Assembly: GCF_030553055.1 (NCBI RefSeq)
Contig: NZ_CP130713.1
Location: 3,472,001-3,536,000 of the forward strand
Direction: 5' to 3'
DNA length: 64,000 nt
DNA from: Streptomyces sp. XD-27
Lineage (GTDB): Bacteria > Actinomycetota > Actinomycetes > Streptomycetales > Streptomycetaceae
Below are positions 50,891-59,377 of the stretch, piece after piece; positions within the stretch are counted from its first letter, which is position 1; the number at the start of each line of letters is the position of its first letter. The notes beneath the pieces are model-generated. The model had not been told where the DNA came from. It made no database searches and saw only the letters and a list, made by a program, of their open reading frames with translations. Position numbers and translations under genes: made by a program.

Positions 50891-52520
50891 GAGCGACAAG
50901 ACGCTGCTCCTGGAAGTCGACCACGAGCAGGCCGACGCATGCCGCCGCGCCATCGCGCCGTTCGCGGAGCTGGAGCGGGCGCCCGAGCACATCCACACCT
51001 ACCGGGTGACCCCTCTGGGGCTGTGGAACGCGCGGGCCGCCGGGCATGACGCCGAGCAGGTCGTGGACGCGCTGGTCTCCCACTCCCGGTATCCCGTGCC
51101 GCACGCGCTGCTCGTCGACATCGCCGAGACGATGGACCGGTACGGGCGGCTGCGGCTGCTCAAGCACCCCACCCACGGGCTGGTGCTGGAGACCACCGAC
51201 CGGCCTGTGCTGGAGGAGATCCTGCGGTCCAAGCGGATACAGCCGCTGGTCGGGGCCCGGATCGATCCGGACACCGTCGTCGTCCACCCGTCCGAGCGCG
51301 GGCAGATCAAGCAGGTGCTGCTGAAGCTGGGCTGGCCCGCGGAGGACCTGGCCGGTTACGTGGACGGGGAGGCGCACCCCATCGAGCTGCGCGAGGACGG
51401 CTGGGCGCTGCGCCCGTACCAGAAGCACGCCGTCGAGGGTTTCTGGCACGGCGGCTCCGGTGTCGTCGTGCTGCCCTGTGGCGCGGGCAAGACGCTGGTC
51501 GGCGCGGGCGCGATGGCGACCGCCAAGTCGACCACGCTGATCCTGGTCACCAACACCGTCTCCGCCCGGCAGTGGAAGCACGAGCTGGTCAGGCGGACCT
51601 CGCTGACCGAGGACGAGATCGGTGAGTACAGCGGTACGCGCAAGGAGATCCGCCCGGTCACCATCGCCACGTACCAGGTGCTCACGACGAAGCGGAAGGG
51701 CGTCTACCCGCACCTGGAGCTGTTCGACTCCCGCGACTGGGGCCTGATCGTCTACGACGAGGTGCACCTGCTGCCCGCGCCGGTCTTCAAGTTCACCGCC
51801 GACCTCCAGGCGCGGCGCCGCCTGGGCCTGACCGCGACCCTGGTCCGGGAGGACGGGCGCGAGTCGGACGTGTTCTCGCTGATCGGGCCGAAGCGGTTCG
51901 ACGCGCCGTGGAAGGAGATCGAGGCGCAGGGCTATATCGCGCCCGCCGACTGCGTGGAGGTCCGCGTCAACCTGACCGGCTCCGAGCGGCTGGCGTACGC
52001 GACGGCGGAGACGGAGGAGAAGTACCGCTTCTGCGCCACGACGGCCTCCAAGCGCGAGGTCACCGAGGCGCTGGTGGCCAAGCACCGGGGGCAGCAGACG
52101 CTGGTCATCGGTCAGTACATCGACCAGCTGGACGAGCTGGGTGAGCATCTGGACGCTCCTGTCATCAAGGGCGAGACGACGAACGCGCAGCGCGAGAAGC
52201 TGTTCGACGCGTTCCGGCAGGGCGAGATCTCGGTCCTGGTGGTGTCGAAGGTCGCCAACTTCTCCATCGACCTGCCCGAGGCCACCGTGGCCATCCAGGT
52301 CTCGGGGACGTTCGGCTCCCGCCAGGAGGAGGCACAGCGGCTGGGCCGCGTGCTGCGCCCGAAGGCGGACGGACACCCGGCGATCTTCTATTCGGTGGTC
52401 GCGCGGGACACGATCGACCAGGACTTCGCGGCGCATCGGCAGCGGTTCCTGGCCGAGCAGGGGTACGCGTACCGGATCGTGGACGCGAGCGCGCTGCTCG
52501 CGGCGGATGAGGACGTCTGA
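50868..52520 (+). CDS. XPB-type DNA repair helicase (SF2)
   Basis: A 550-residue SF2 3'-5' helicase of the bacterial XPB group. The N-terminal damage-recognition-like part (MNGPLIVQSDKTLLLEVDHE) precedes motor 1: Walker A PCGAGKT with Lys208, DEVH at 297-300, and LGLTATLVREDGRESD with the XPB RED motif. Motor 2 has LVIGQYIDQLDELGEHL and QVSGTFGSRQEEAQRLGRVLR. It probably acts in DNA repair together with the helicase-associated protein at 44244-47189. GTG 50868 is supported by the family N-terminus. Its 5' end is one copy of a direct repeat that flanks an inserted cassette. Confidence 0.93.
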   Translation: MNGPLIVQSDKTLLLEVDHEQADACRRAIAPFAELERAPEHIHTYRVTPLGLWNARAAGHDAEQVVDALVSHSRYPVPHALLVDIAETMDRYGRLRLLKHPTHGLVLETTDRPVLEEILRSKRIQPLVGARIDPDTVVVHPSERGQIKQVLLKLGWPAEDLAGYVDGEAHPIELREDGWALRPYQKHAVEGFWHGGSGVVVLPCGAGKTLVGAGAMATAKSTTLILVTNTVSARQWKHELVRRTSLTEDEIGEYSGTRKEIRPVTIATYQVLTTKRKGVYPHLELFDSRDWGLIVYDEVHLLPAPVFKFTADLQARRRLGLTATLVREDGRESDVFSLIGPKRFDAPWKEIEAQGYIAPADCVEVRVNLTGSERLAYATAETEEKYRFCATTASKREVTEALVAKHRGQQTLVIGQYIDQLDELGEHLDAPVIKGETTNAQREKLFDAFRQGEISVLVVSKVANFSIDLPEATVAIQVSGTFGSRQEEAQRLGRVLRPKADGHPAIFYSVVARDTIDQDFAAHRQRFLAEQGYAYRIVDASALLAADEDV

Positions 52521-52529
52521 CCCTCGGCC

Positions 52530-52961
52530 CTACCCCATGGCGTTGTAGAGCGGCACAAGCATCGGCAGCCAGATGAGCTGACTGACGACGATGCGCGCCG
52601 CGCGGTACTTCACCTTCCACGGCAGCGCCCAGCTCACGACCAGCGGGGCGAAGGAGAGCAGCGCGCAGACACCAAGCATGTTCCGCAGGCTGTGGAACTG
52701 CTCCATCGGCTTCGCCATGCAGCCGTCCTGAGGGCACCCATGGGCTTTCAGCCAGTAGAGCCCGATGAAGAAGAGGGCGAGCAGGCCCAGTGACCCCGCC
52801 ATGATCGTCCCGAGCAGCGGGGCCACCCAGGCGGAGGAGTCCAGCCGCTTCGGGCCCTGCGGCGGAGGCGGCTGCCACGCCCCGTGGTGCGGCCACCCGC
52901 TCGGATAGCCGGAGTGCCAGGAGGGGTGCTGGTGCCGAGGTGGGGGCTGCGGACCATTCAT
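52530..52961 (-). CDS. membrane protein with Pro/His-rich N-terminus (143 aa)
   Basis: Residues 1-42 are Pro/His/Trp-rich (MNGPQPPPRHQHPSWHSGYP), then three helices (about 45-68, 92-110, 120-140) separated by a loop with two cysteines (HGCPQDGCMAKP). Unrecognised; typical small streptomycete membrane protein. ATG 52961 preferred over TTG 52973. Convergent with xpb, 9 bp apart. Confidence 0.72.
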   Translation of the reverse strand: MNGPQPPPRHQHPSWHSGYPSGWPHHGAWQPPPPQGPKRLDSSAWVAPLLGTIMAGSLGLLALFFIGLYWLKAHGCPQDGCMAKPMEQFHSLRNMLGVCALLSFAPLVVSWALPWKVKYRAARIVVSQLIWLPMLVPLYNAMG

Positions 52962-53032
52962 GACCGCAGTCAAGCCCGGCGCGGACCCGGTACGAAACGG
53001 GCTCCGTACTCAGTCCGTACCCGTACGGCTAC

Positions 53033-53215
53033 TCACTTCGCGCGCCGGACCTCGTCGCCGTACTCGCCGAGCAGGACCACGCTGACCGCCGTCGACGCGA
53101 ACACCTTCACCGCGCGTATGGCGTTGCCGAGGAAATGGCGGGGATGGGCCTCGGCGTCGGAACGGAAGGCCGTGGCGCCGTGGGCCGGGGTGGGGGAAAT
53201 GGTTGCTGCGCTCAT
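53033..53215 (-). CDS. short hydrophobic-segment protein (60 aa)
   Basis: 60 residues with one hydrophobic stretch (VKVFASTAVSVVLLGEYG) and otherwise polar, MSAATISPTPAHGATAFRSD at the start. ATG 53215. Likely a small membrane-associated protein of unknown role. Coding probability rests on codon bias only. Confidence 0.5.
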   Translation of the reverse strand: MSAATISPTPAHGATAFRSDAEAHPRHFLGNAIRAVKVFASTAVSVVLLGEYGDEVRRAK

Positions 53216-53571
53216 GTCTTCAAGGATGGATCTCACCCGTTCGGAGCACATCGGCCTGCCGGTGTAATCGCGGGTAAGCGTCCGTACGACTAAAGAGTCA
53301 TGCCATCCCCTACGGGAGGCTGACGGGGACCCCGAGACGGGCCGGGGTCCGGTGCGCGCCCCCGGATCCCCCGTCGGATCCCCGCCGGATCCCCCGCCGG
53401 ATCCCCCGCCGAAATTCGTTCGCCCGCCCGCCACCCGCTGGCTAGAATCGCCGCTCTTGCCCGCCTCCCACCTGGCTCGGTCAGTCCTGCCCGGGGAGAG
53501 CCACCGACCGGACGGAAACCGGTCGGCTCGTCTCAGCACCTTCGTCCCGTGGACCCGCCGGAGGCCCCGCC
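53216..53571. promoter_or_regulatory. control region upstream of the HelD-type ATPase gene
   Basis: Contents in order: a terminator-like hairpin GGACCCC/GGGGTCC (53327-53350); a GGATCCCCCGCC tandem repeat, four copies (53363-53411); a textbook -10 hexamer TAGAAT (53443-53448) with no clear -35; then a leader of about 115 nt carrying a perfect 8-bp hairpin CCGACCGG/CCGGTCGG (53504-53526); and GGAGG (53560-53564) ahead of GTG 53572. The rifamycin-associated 19-bp palindrome known upstream of some helR genes was not found. Confidence 0.6.
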
Positions 53572-55671
53572 GTGCCCTCGCACGCCCCTGACCAGCAAGA
53601 TCAGCACGATCAGTCCGACCAGCGCGCGGCGTCCGACGCCCTGGCGCGCGAGCGCGCCCACCTCGCCGCCTCCCGCGCCGCGCTGCGCGCCATGCGCGCG
53701 GACGTCGAGGCACTCGACATCACCGATGTCACCGCGAACTGGGTCAACGCGGAGGTCCTCCAGCGCCAGATCGACGAGCGGATCAAGGCGCTCGCCGATC
53801 TCGCGCACACCCCGTTGTTCTTCGGGCGCCTGGACTATCTGCACGCCCCGGGCGCGGATCAGGCGGAGGGGGCGGAGGGGGAGCAGTTCTATATCGGGCG
53901 GCGGCACGTGCACGACGCCGGCGGCGACCCGATGGTGATCGACTGGCGCGCGCCGGTCTCCCAGCCCTTCTACCAGGCGTCCAAGAAGCAGCCGATGGAC
54001 ATCGCGCTGCGCCGCCGGTTCGGCTACACGGGCGGGGAGTTGACGGCGTACGAGGACGAGCACCTCACCGACCCGGGCGAGGGCGAGCGGACCAGCAGGC
54101 TGCTCCAGTCGGAGATCGAGCGCCCGCGCGTCGGCCCGATGCGGGACATCGTGGCGACGATCCAGCCGGAGCAGGACGAGATCGTGCGGGCCGGGGTCGG
54201 CGGCACGGTGTGTGTCCAGGGGGCGCCGGGTACCGGGAAGACCGCGGTGGGCCTGCACCGGATCGCGTATCTGCTGTACGCGCACCGGGAGCGGCTGGCC
54301 CGCACCGGCACGCTGGTGATCGGGCCGAACCGGTCCTTCCTCCAGTACATCGAGCAGGTGCTGCCCGCCCTGGGCGAGTTGCAGGTCAAGCAGGCCACGG
54401 TCGACGACCTGGTGGCGCGCGAGGGCGTCACGGTGCGCGGCGCGGACGACGCCGAGGCGGCCCGGATCAAGGGCGACGCGCGGATGGCGGAGGTGCTGCG
54501 GCGGGCGGTGCGGTCGCATGTGGCGATGCCGGTGGAACCGGTGGTCGTGGTGCGCGGCTCACGCCGCTGGCGGGTTCCGGCGTACGAGTTGGAGGAGATG
54601 GTCGGCGAGCTGCTCGCCCGCGACATCCGGTACGGAGCGGCCCGTGAGGCGCTGCCGCAGCGGATCGCGCACGCCGTGCTGTCGCGGATGGAGCAGGCGG
54701 GCGAGGCACCCGACGACCGGGTGCAGGACGCCGTGGCGCGCAACGCGGCGGTGAAGGCCGCGGTCAAGGAGATCTGGCCGCAGGTCGATCCGGCCAAGCT
54801 GGTGCTACGGCTGCTGTCGGACGCGGACTTCCTGGCGGAGCACGCGGAGGGCCTGCTGTCCGCCGACGAGCAGAAGGCGATCGTCTGGGCCAAGCCCGCC
54901 CGGAGCGTGAAGTCGGCGAAGTGGTCGGCGGCCGACGCGGTTCTGATCGACGAGGCCGCCGACCTGGTCCAGCGCACGCCGTCGCTGGGCCATGTGGTGC
55001 TGGACGAGGCGCAGGATCTGTCGCCGATGCAGTACCGGGCGGTGGGCCGCCGCTGTACGACGGGTTCGGCGACGATCCTCGGCGACCTGGCGCAGGGCAC
55101 CACGCCGTGGGCCACGGACAGTTGGGAGCAGGCGCTGTCCCATCTGGGCAAGCCGGAGGGCCTGGTCGAGGAGCTGACCCAGGGCTTCCGGGTGCCGCGC
55201 GAGGTGATCGCGTACGCGTCGCGGCTGCTGCCCGCCATCGCGCCGGGCCTGCGGGAGGCGACGTCGATCCGCGAGGCGGCGGGCGACTTCTCGGTCCGGG
55301 CGGTGGCCGTGGCGGCGCTGGACGCGGAGGTGGTGGCGGCGTGCCGCCGGGCTCTGGCGCACGAGGGCTCGATCGGTCTGATCGCGGCGGACGCGCGGAT
55401 TCCGGCCCTGGCGGAGGCGCTGGCGGAGGCGGGGCTGCCGTATCTGGCCCCGGGCGAGGAGACGACGGCCGACTCGCGGCTGACGCTGGTCCCGGCGACG
55501 CTGGCGAAGGGGCTTGAGTACGACTACGTGGTGCTGGACGAGCCCGCGGCCGTGGTCGACGGCGAACCGGACGAACGGACCGGGCTGCGGCGGCTGTACG
55601 TGGCGCTGACGCGGGCGGTGTCGGGGCTGGCGGTGGTGCACGCGGCACCGCTGCCGGAGCGGCTCGCCTAG
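53572..55671 (+). CDS. HelD/HelR-type RNA polymerase-associated ATPase
   Basis: A 699-residue UvrD-like ATPase. N-terminal antiparallel coiled coil (about 20-80) that in HelD enters the polymerase secondary channel; then QFYIGRRHVHDAGGDPMVID typical of the family; Walker A GAPGTGKT (217-224); a large insertion; DEAQDLSPMQYRAVG (478-492); EELTQGFRVPREV; and a C-terminal LAKGLEYDYVVLDEP plus RRLYVALTRAVSGLAVVHA. Members remodel or recycle stalled RNA polymerase, and HelR relieves rifamycin inhibition. Whether this copy is rifamycin-linked is open. GTG start with GGAGG 7 nt upstream. Overlaps the convergent ArsR gene by 4 bp. Confidence 0.92.
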   Translation: MPSHAPDQQDQHDQSDQRAASDALARERAHLAASRAALRAMRADVEALDITDVTANWVNAEVLQRQIDERIKALADLAHTPLFFGRLDYLHAPGADQAEGAEGEQFYIGRRHVHDAGGDPMVIDWRAPVSQPFYQASKKQPMDIALRRRFGYTGGELTAYEDEHLTDPGEGERTSRLLQSEIERPRVGPMRDIVATIQPEQDEIVRAGVGGTVCVQGAPGTGKTAVGLHRIAYLLYAHRERLARTGTLVIGPNRSFLQYIEQVLPALGELQVKQATVDDLVAREGVTVRGADDAEAARIKGDARMAEVLRRAVRSHVAMPVEPVVVVRGSRRWRVPAYELEEMVGELLARDIRYGAAREALPQRIAHAVLSRMEQAGEAPDDRVQDAVARNAAVKAAVKEIWPQVDPAKLVLRLLSDADFLAEHAEGLLSADEQKAIVWAKPARSVKSAKWSAADAVLIDEAADLVQRTPSLGHVVLDEAQDLSPMQYRAVGRRCTTGSATILGDLAQGTTPWATDSWEQALSHLGKPEGLVEELTQGFRVPREVIAYASRLLPAIAPGLREATSIREAAGDFSVRAVAVAALDAEVVAACRRALAHEGSIGLIAADARIPALAEALAEAGLPYLAPGEETTADSRLTLVPATLAKGLEYDYVVLDEPAAVVDGEPDERTGLRRLYVALTRAVSGLAVVHAAPLPERLA

Positions 55672-55997
55672 GAGGCGGCGCCGCCGAGGGGCGTCAGCAG
55701 GGCGTCGAGGAGGCCGGGGAACCGGGCGTCGAGGTCGGCGCGGCGCAGCCGCACGTAGCGGTTGCGGCCGGCGACCCGCGTCGAGGTGATCCCGGCCTCG
55801 CGCATGACACGCATGTGGTGCGAGACGGTCGACTTGTGGAGCCGTTCGAGGCCGAGTTCGCAGGTGTCGCAGCTGTGTTCCGCGCCGTCGGCGTAGACGG
55901 CGAGGAGCTGGAGGCGTACGGGGTCGCCGAGGGCGTGCAGCACCTTGACCAGCTCGATGTCGCCGGTGTCCGGCTGCGGCAACCGCTCATCCACCAC
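55668..55997 (-). CDS. ArsR-family regulator
   Basis: A 109-residue winged helix repressor: VKVLHALGDPVRLQLLAVYA, HSCDTCELGLERLHKSTVSH, HHMRVMREAGITSTRVAGRN. The CDTC pair in the recognition region recalls metal-sensing ArsR proteins but could also be chance. GTG 55997 follows GAGGAGG; the in-frame extension to 56075 is promoter DNA. Divergent from an MFS exporter. Confidence 0.9.
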   Translation of the reverse strand: MVDERLPQPDTGDIELVKVLHALGDPVRLQLLAVYADGAEHSCDTCELGLERLHKSTVSHHMRVMREAGITSTRVAGRNRYVRLRRADLDARFPGLLDALLTPLGGAAS

Positions 55998-56049
55998 GGC
56001 GTCCTCCTCTGTCCCTGCCCGTGTCCGCGCCACTGCCCTGCCGGGGAAC

Positions 56050-56097
56050 TGTTTGACGAACTGTTTGACAATCATCCACCAATCTCTATTGTTTGAC
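56050..56097. promoter_or_regulatory. TGTTTGAC direct repeats and strong promoter
   Basis: TGTTTGAC occurs at 56050, 56062 and 56090. On the plus strand TTGACA (56065-56070) and TATTGT (56087-56092), 16-nt spacer, form a near-consensus promoter for the MFS gene. The repeats bracket it and are good candidates for ArsR-type operator sites. Confidence 0.65.
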
Positions 56098-56137
56098 GAG
56101 CGTCCAACAGATTTGCGCTGCCTCGGGAAGGGAACCC

Positions 56138-57349
56138 GTGCGTCTCCGCCTGCTCCTGCTCGCCCTCGGCACGTTCGCCGTCGGCACCGACACGATGGTC
56201 ACGGCCGGGATCCTCGGCCTGGTCGCCCGCGACCTGGACGTCTCCGTCCCGGCCGCCGGCCAGATGGTGACGGTCTTCGCCCTGTCCTACGCGCTTCTGG
56301 CGCCCGTACTCGCGGCCCTGACCTCCCGCTGGCCGCGCCGCCGCCTGCTGCTCACCGCGCTCACGGTCTTCACGGCGGGCAACGCGCTGAGCGCGCTCGC
56401 GCCCACGTATGAACTCCTCCTGGCGACACGGGTCCTGGCCGCGGCCGGGGCGGCGCTCTACACCCCGACCGCCAGCGCCGTCGCCACGGCGATCGTCCCG
56501 CCCGAACGCCGCGGCCGGGCACTCGCGACCATCCTCGGCGGCATGACGGTGGCCACCGCGCTCGGCGTCCCGCTGGGCACCTGGCTCGGGCGCGGCGACT
56601 GGCGGCTGACCATGTGGCTGGTGGTCGTGCTCGGCGCGGTTGCCTTCGCCGGCCTCGCCCTGCTCCTGCGCGAGCTGCCCGCGCCCGCTGCCGCGCCCAG
56701 CCTGCGCGAGAGGCTGACCCCGCTGCGCGACCGCCGCGTCCTGGGCGCCGCCGCCACGACGTTCGTGTACTTCCTCGCCTTCAACTCCGTCTACATCTAC
56801 CTGGCCACGGCCATGCGTCCGGCGACCGGCGGAGACTCGGGCCGACTGAGCCTGATCCTGCTGGCGTCGGGCATCGCGTCGGTGGCGGGCACGTGGATCG
56901 GCGGGCGTGCGGTGGACCGCCTCGGCGTACGGACCGTCCTACTGACCGGAAGCGCCGTAGCGGCGGCGGCCTTCACCTCCCTGCCGTGGGCCGCGCAGTC
57001 GATGCCGGGCGCGCTGGTGTACGCGGTACTGGCCCCCATCGCGGGCTGGTCGGTCTCCATCGCCCTCCCCCACCGCCTGGCCTCCCTGGCCCCGGCCAAC
57101 GCCCCACTCCTCCTCTCCCTCAACAGCAGCGCCCTGTACCTCGGCATGGCCGCGGGCGGCGCCGCGGGCAGCGCCTCCATCGCCCTGCTCGGCGACCGCT
57201 GGTTCCCACTGGCGGCGGGAGTCCTGGCGCTGGCGGCGGCGGGGATGGCCGCGGTGACGACGCGCACGCGCCGCGCCGGGGCATCGGCCCCCGGCGCGGA
57301 GGCGTCCGGAATTCACGACCGCCCCCAGCCGCCCCGCGTACCGGCGTGA
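56138..57349 (+). CDS. MFS efflux transporter (DHA1, AraJ-like)
   Basis: A 403-residue, twelve-helix MFS protein of the drug:H+ antiporter 1 group (LGTFAVGTDTMVTAGILGLV in TM1; the conserved GGMTVATALGVPLGTWLG in TM5). GTG 56138 has GGGAAGGGA upstream and follows the promoter by about 40 nt. Paired divergently with an ArsR-type regulator, so an inducible exporter, substrate unknown. The C-terminal tail is Pro/Ala-rich. Confidence 0.92.
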   Translation: MRLRLLLLALGTFAVGTDTMVTAGILGLVARDLDVSVPAAGQMVTVFALSYALLAPVLAALTSRWPRRRLLLTALTVFTAGNALSALAPTYELLLATRVLAAAGAALYTPTASAVATAIVPPERRGRALATILGGMTVATALGVPLGTWLGRGDWRLTMWLVVVLGAVAFAGLALLLRELPAPAAAPSLRERLTPLRDRRVLGAAATTFVYFLAFNSVYIYLATAMRPATGGDSGRLSLILLASGIASVAGTWIGGRAVDRLGVRTVLLTGSAVAAAAFTSLPWAAQSMPGALVYAVLAPIAGWSVSIALPHRLASLAPANAPLLLSLNSSALYLGMAAGGAAGSASIALLGDRWFPLAAGVLALAAAGMAAVTTRTRRAGASAPGAEASGIHDRPQPPRVPA

Positions 57350-57355
57350 GAGCCG

Positions 57356-57577
57356 TCAGCGGCGATTGCGCGGATGGTTCCGCGCCGTGCGCTCGTTGCC
57401 GTGCTTGTACGCGCCGGTCCAGCGGGCCATCACCAGCTGCGGATCGCCTGCTGCCGCCTCCGCGAGGAACTGCTCCGCGCGAGCGCCGCGCAGCGTCCCG
57501 GCGGCACGGCTGTGATGGGTGATGGCAACGGTGCCGTCGGCGCGCTGCGTGTAGGTGAATCCATGGGGTCGGGGCAT
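57356..57577 (-). CDS. conserved short basic protein (73 aa)
   Basis: MPRPHGFTYTQRADGTVAIT...GARAEQFLAE...WTGAYKHGNERTARNHPRNRR: a compact domain ending in a strongly basic tail. I have seen this pattern as a conserved Streptomyces hypothetical; the tail could bind nucleic acid (inference). ATG 57577 chosen because the product matches that family; the 26 upstream residues look non-coding. Confidence 0.7.
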   Translation of the reverse strand: MPRPHGFTYTQRADGTVAITHHSRAAGTLRGARAEQFLAEAAAGDPQLVMARWTGAYKHGNERTARNHPRNRR

Positions 57578-57698
57578 GGCCGGGATGCTAAGCCGGGCGA
57601 ACCGGCCACCGGTACCGGATTTCCGCCCGGTGGCGGCGGTCATGACGAATGCCATGCAGCGGGCCAGGTGGGAGGCGCGGCAAGGGCCGCGGCGATGG

Positions 57699-58388
57699 TC
57701 AACGCGTCCGCGCCGCAGTCGGGTTCGTCAGCAGGCCGCGCGCCAGCGCCGCCTGAATCGCCACGAGGCCGCGCACGACCGGAACCGCCGTCGCCAGCAG
57801 CACCACGCCTATGCCGGTGTTGAACGCGATGTCGGCCAGCCGGGAATCGACGCCGAACATCAGGTCCAGCAGCCCCGCCTCGTCATCGTCGCGCGGTATC
57901 GACCACGACCACGCGCCGTAGAGCAGCTCACCGAGGCCGCCGACCGTCCACGTGAGCGCTATGCAGAAGGACGCGACCCGAAGCGGGAAGGCCACCAGCA
58001 TGTGGGCCAGATCGCGCCAGGACTGCGGATCGCGCAGCGCGCGCAGCCACGCCGCGGGCCCCGCGCCGCCGTCCCGCGGCCGGTAGGAGTGCGCCGGCAG
58101 CGCGCGGCCCGTGGCCGCCTCGACCTGTCTGCGCTCCACTCGGGCGAAGGCGCGCGCGGCGGCCAGGGCCGCGACCAGGATCGGCAGCCCGAGCACGACG
58201 GCGAAGCTCGCCGCTCCGGCCGTGAAGCCGGTCACCGCGATCACGAACGCGGCTATGCCCACCGGCAACCCGGCCAGCAGATAGCCCAGTTGGCGGCCGA
58301 AACGGCCGACGCGGCCGACGTCACCGGCCCCGTGTGCGGTCGGCTCGTAGGCGCGCGGCGCCATGAGCGGCGGTGTCATCTCGGTCAT
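57699..58388 (-). CDS. stand-alone sensor domain membrane protein
   Basis: A 229-residue protein matching the putative sensor domain normally fused to histidine kinases in Streptomyces: TM pairs (LLAGLPVGIAAFVIAVTGFT, ASFAVVLGLPILVAALAAAR), an extracytoplasmic loop (ERRQVEAATGRALPAHSYRP, RDGGAGPAAWLRALRDPQSW) and RVASFCIALTWTVGGLGEL. No kinase domain follows, and no response regulator is nearby. GGAGG about 12 nt before ATG 58388. Confidence 0.8.
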   Translation of the reverse strand: MTEMTPPLMAPRAYEPTAHGAGDVGRVGRFGRQLGYLLAGLPVGIAAFVIAVTGFTAGAASFAVVLGLPILVAALAAARAFARVERRQVEAATGRALPAHSYRPRDGGAGPAAWLRALRDPQSWRDLAHMLVAFPLRVASFCIALTWTVGGLGELLYGAWSWSIPRDDDEAGLLDLMFGVDSRLADIAFNTGIGVVLLATAVPVVRGLVAIQAALARGLLTNPTAARTR

Positions 58389-58453
58389 GGCCCCAACGAT
58401 CCTCCGCCCCGCGGGCCGTGCCCATCCGGCCAGCCCGCCGATCCGGGGTGGAG

Positions 58454-59206
58454 CTAGCCCCACCCCTCGGCCGGGACGGGTGCGTCCAACGCCTCGCGCC
58501 ACTCCCGTACCGCCGCCGCGTCGACCGGGCCCGACCAGCCCGCCGGGCGGCTCGCTCCGCCGATGTGGAAGGCGTCGACCCCGGCCGCGCGCAGCGCGGG
58601 CAGGTGGTCCAGGCGGAGGCCGCCGCCCGCCATGATCCGGGGCGCGTAGCCGGGCTCCGGCTCCGGCCGCTCCGCGCCCCGCGCCGCCTCCGCCAGGAGG
58701 GTCGGCATCCCGTCGTCCACACCGGCCGCCGAGCCCGCCGTGAGGTACGTGTCCAGGCCCGGCAGGTCCGCGACCTGCTTGCGCAGCGCGTCGCGGGCCG
58801 CGGCGCGGTCGATGGCGCGGTGGAACGTCCACCGGCTGTCGCCGCCGTGCGCGCCGGCTCCGATGGCCTCGGTCAGCGCCGTGAGCGCCGCCAGATCCGG
58901 CTGCCCGTCGAGGGTCAGGAAGCCGAGGACGAACTCGTCCGCCCCCTCCTCGCGCAGCTCCCGCGCCGCCCCGCACAGCGCGTCGAGGGCCGCGGCGCCA
59001 CCCGCCGCGAAGCCGTCGGTGGCGCGCAGCATGACGCGCAGCGGGAGGTCCACGGCGGCACGGATCGCCGCGAAGGTCTCGCGGCGCGGGGTGAGGCCGT
59101 CGGCGGCCATGTCGGTGACCAGTTCGAGGCGGTCCGCCCCACCGGCCTGCGCCGCGACGGCGTCCTCCGCGTCGAGCGCGATCACCTCGAGAATTGGTCT
59201 AGACAT
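58454..59206 (-). CDS. cutC: CutC-family protein
   Basis: A 250-residue TIM-barrel CutC: LEVIALDAEDAVAAQAGGAD RLELV at the start (shown with a break), LRVMLRATDGFAAGG, EFVLGFLTLDGQPD, WTFHRAIDRAA and the end IMAGGGLRLDHLPAL with FHIGGASRP. Long described as a copper-homeostasis protein, though the biochemical role is disputed. Divergent from the HD-domain gene. Confidence 0.93.
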   Translation of the reverse strand: MSRPILEVIALDAEDAVAAQAGGADRLELVTDMAADGLTPRRETFAAIRAAVDLPLRVMLRATDGFAAGGAAALDALCGAARELREEGADEFVLGFLTLDGQPDLAALTALTEAIGAGAHGGDSRWTFHRAIDRAAARDALRKQVADLPGLDTYLTAGSAAGVDDGMPTLLAEAARGAERPEPEPGYAPRIMAGGGLRLDHLPALRAAGVDAFHIGGASRPAGWSGPVDAAAVREWREALDAPVPAEGWG

Positions 59207-59243
59207 GTACCACAGCCTGCCATACTCGCACGCGCACGGGAAC

Positions 59244-59285
59244 ACAGCCCCACCTCGGCGAACAACAGCCCCACCTCGGCGAACA
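59244..59285. repeat. 21-bp tandem duplication
   Basis: ACAGCCCCACCTCGGCGAAC plus A occurs twice in tandem (59244-59264, 59265-59285) in the divergent region between cutC and the HD-domain gene. Confidence 0.9.
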
Positions 59286-59377
59286 CCCGAACGGCCGAGG
59301 CCGCACAACAAGCCCGCACCGCACAACGAGCCCGCAAAGCCGCACCGGCGGGCCCCCGGCAGCGGAACAATGACTTC

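Noticed and set aside
53216..53571. Rifamycin-associated element before the HelD/HelR-type gene
   Set aside because: The known 19-bp palindrome is not present; only an unrelated 8-bp hairpin and BamHI-like GGATCC repeats are seen.
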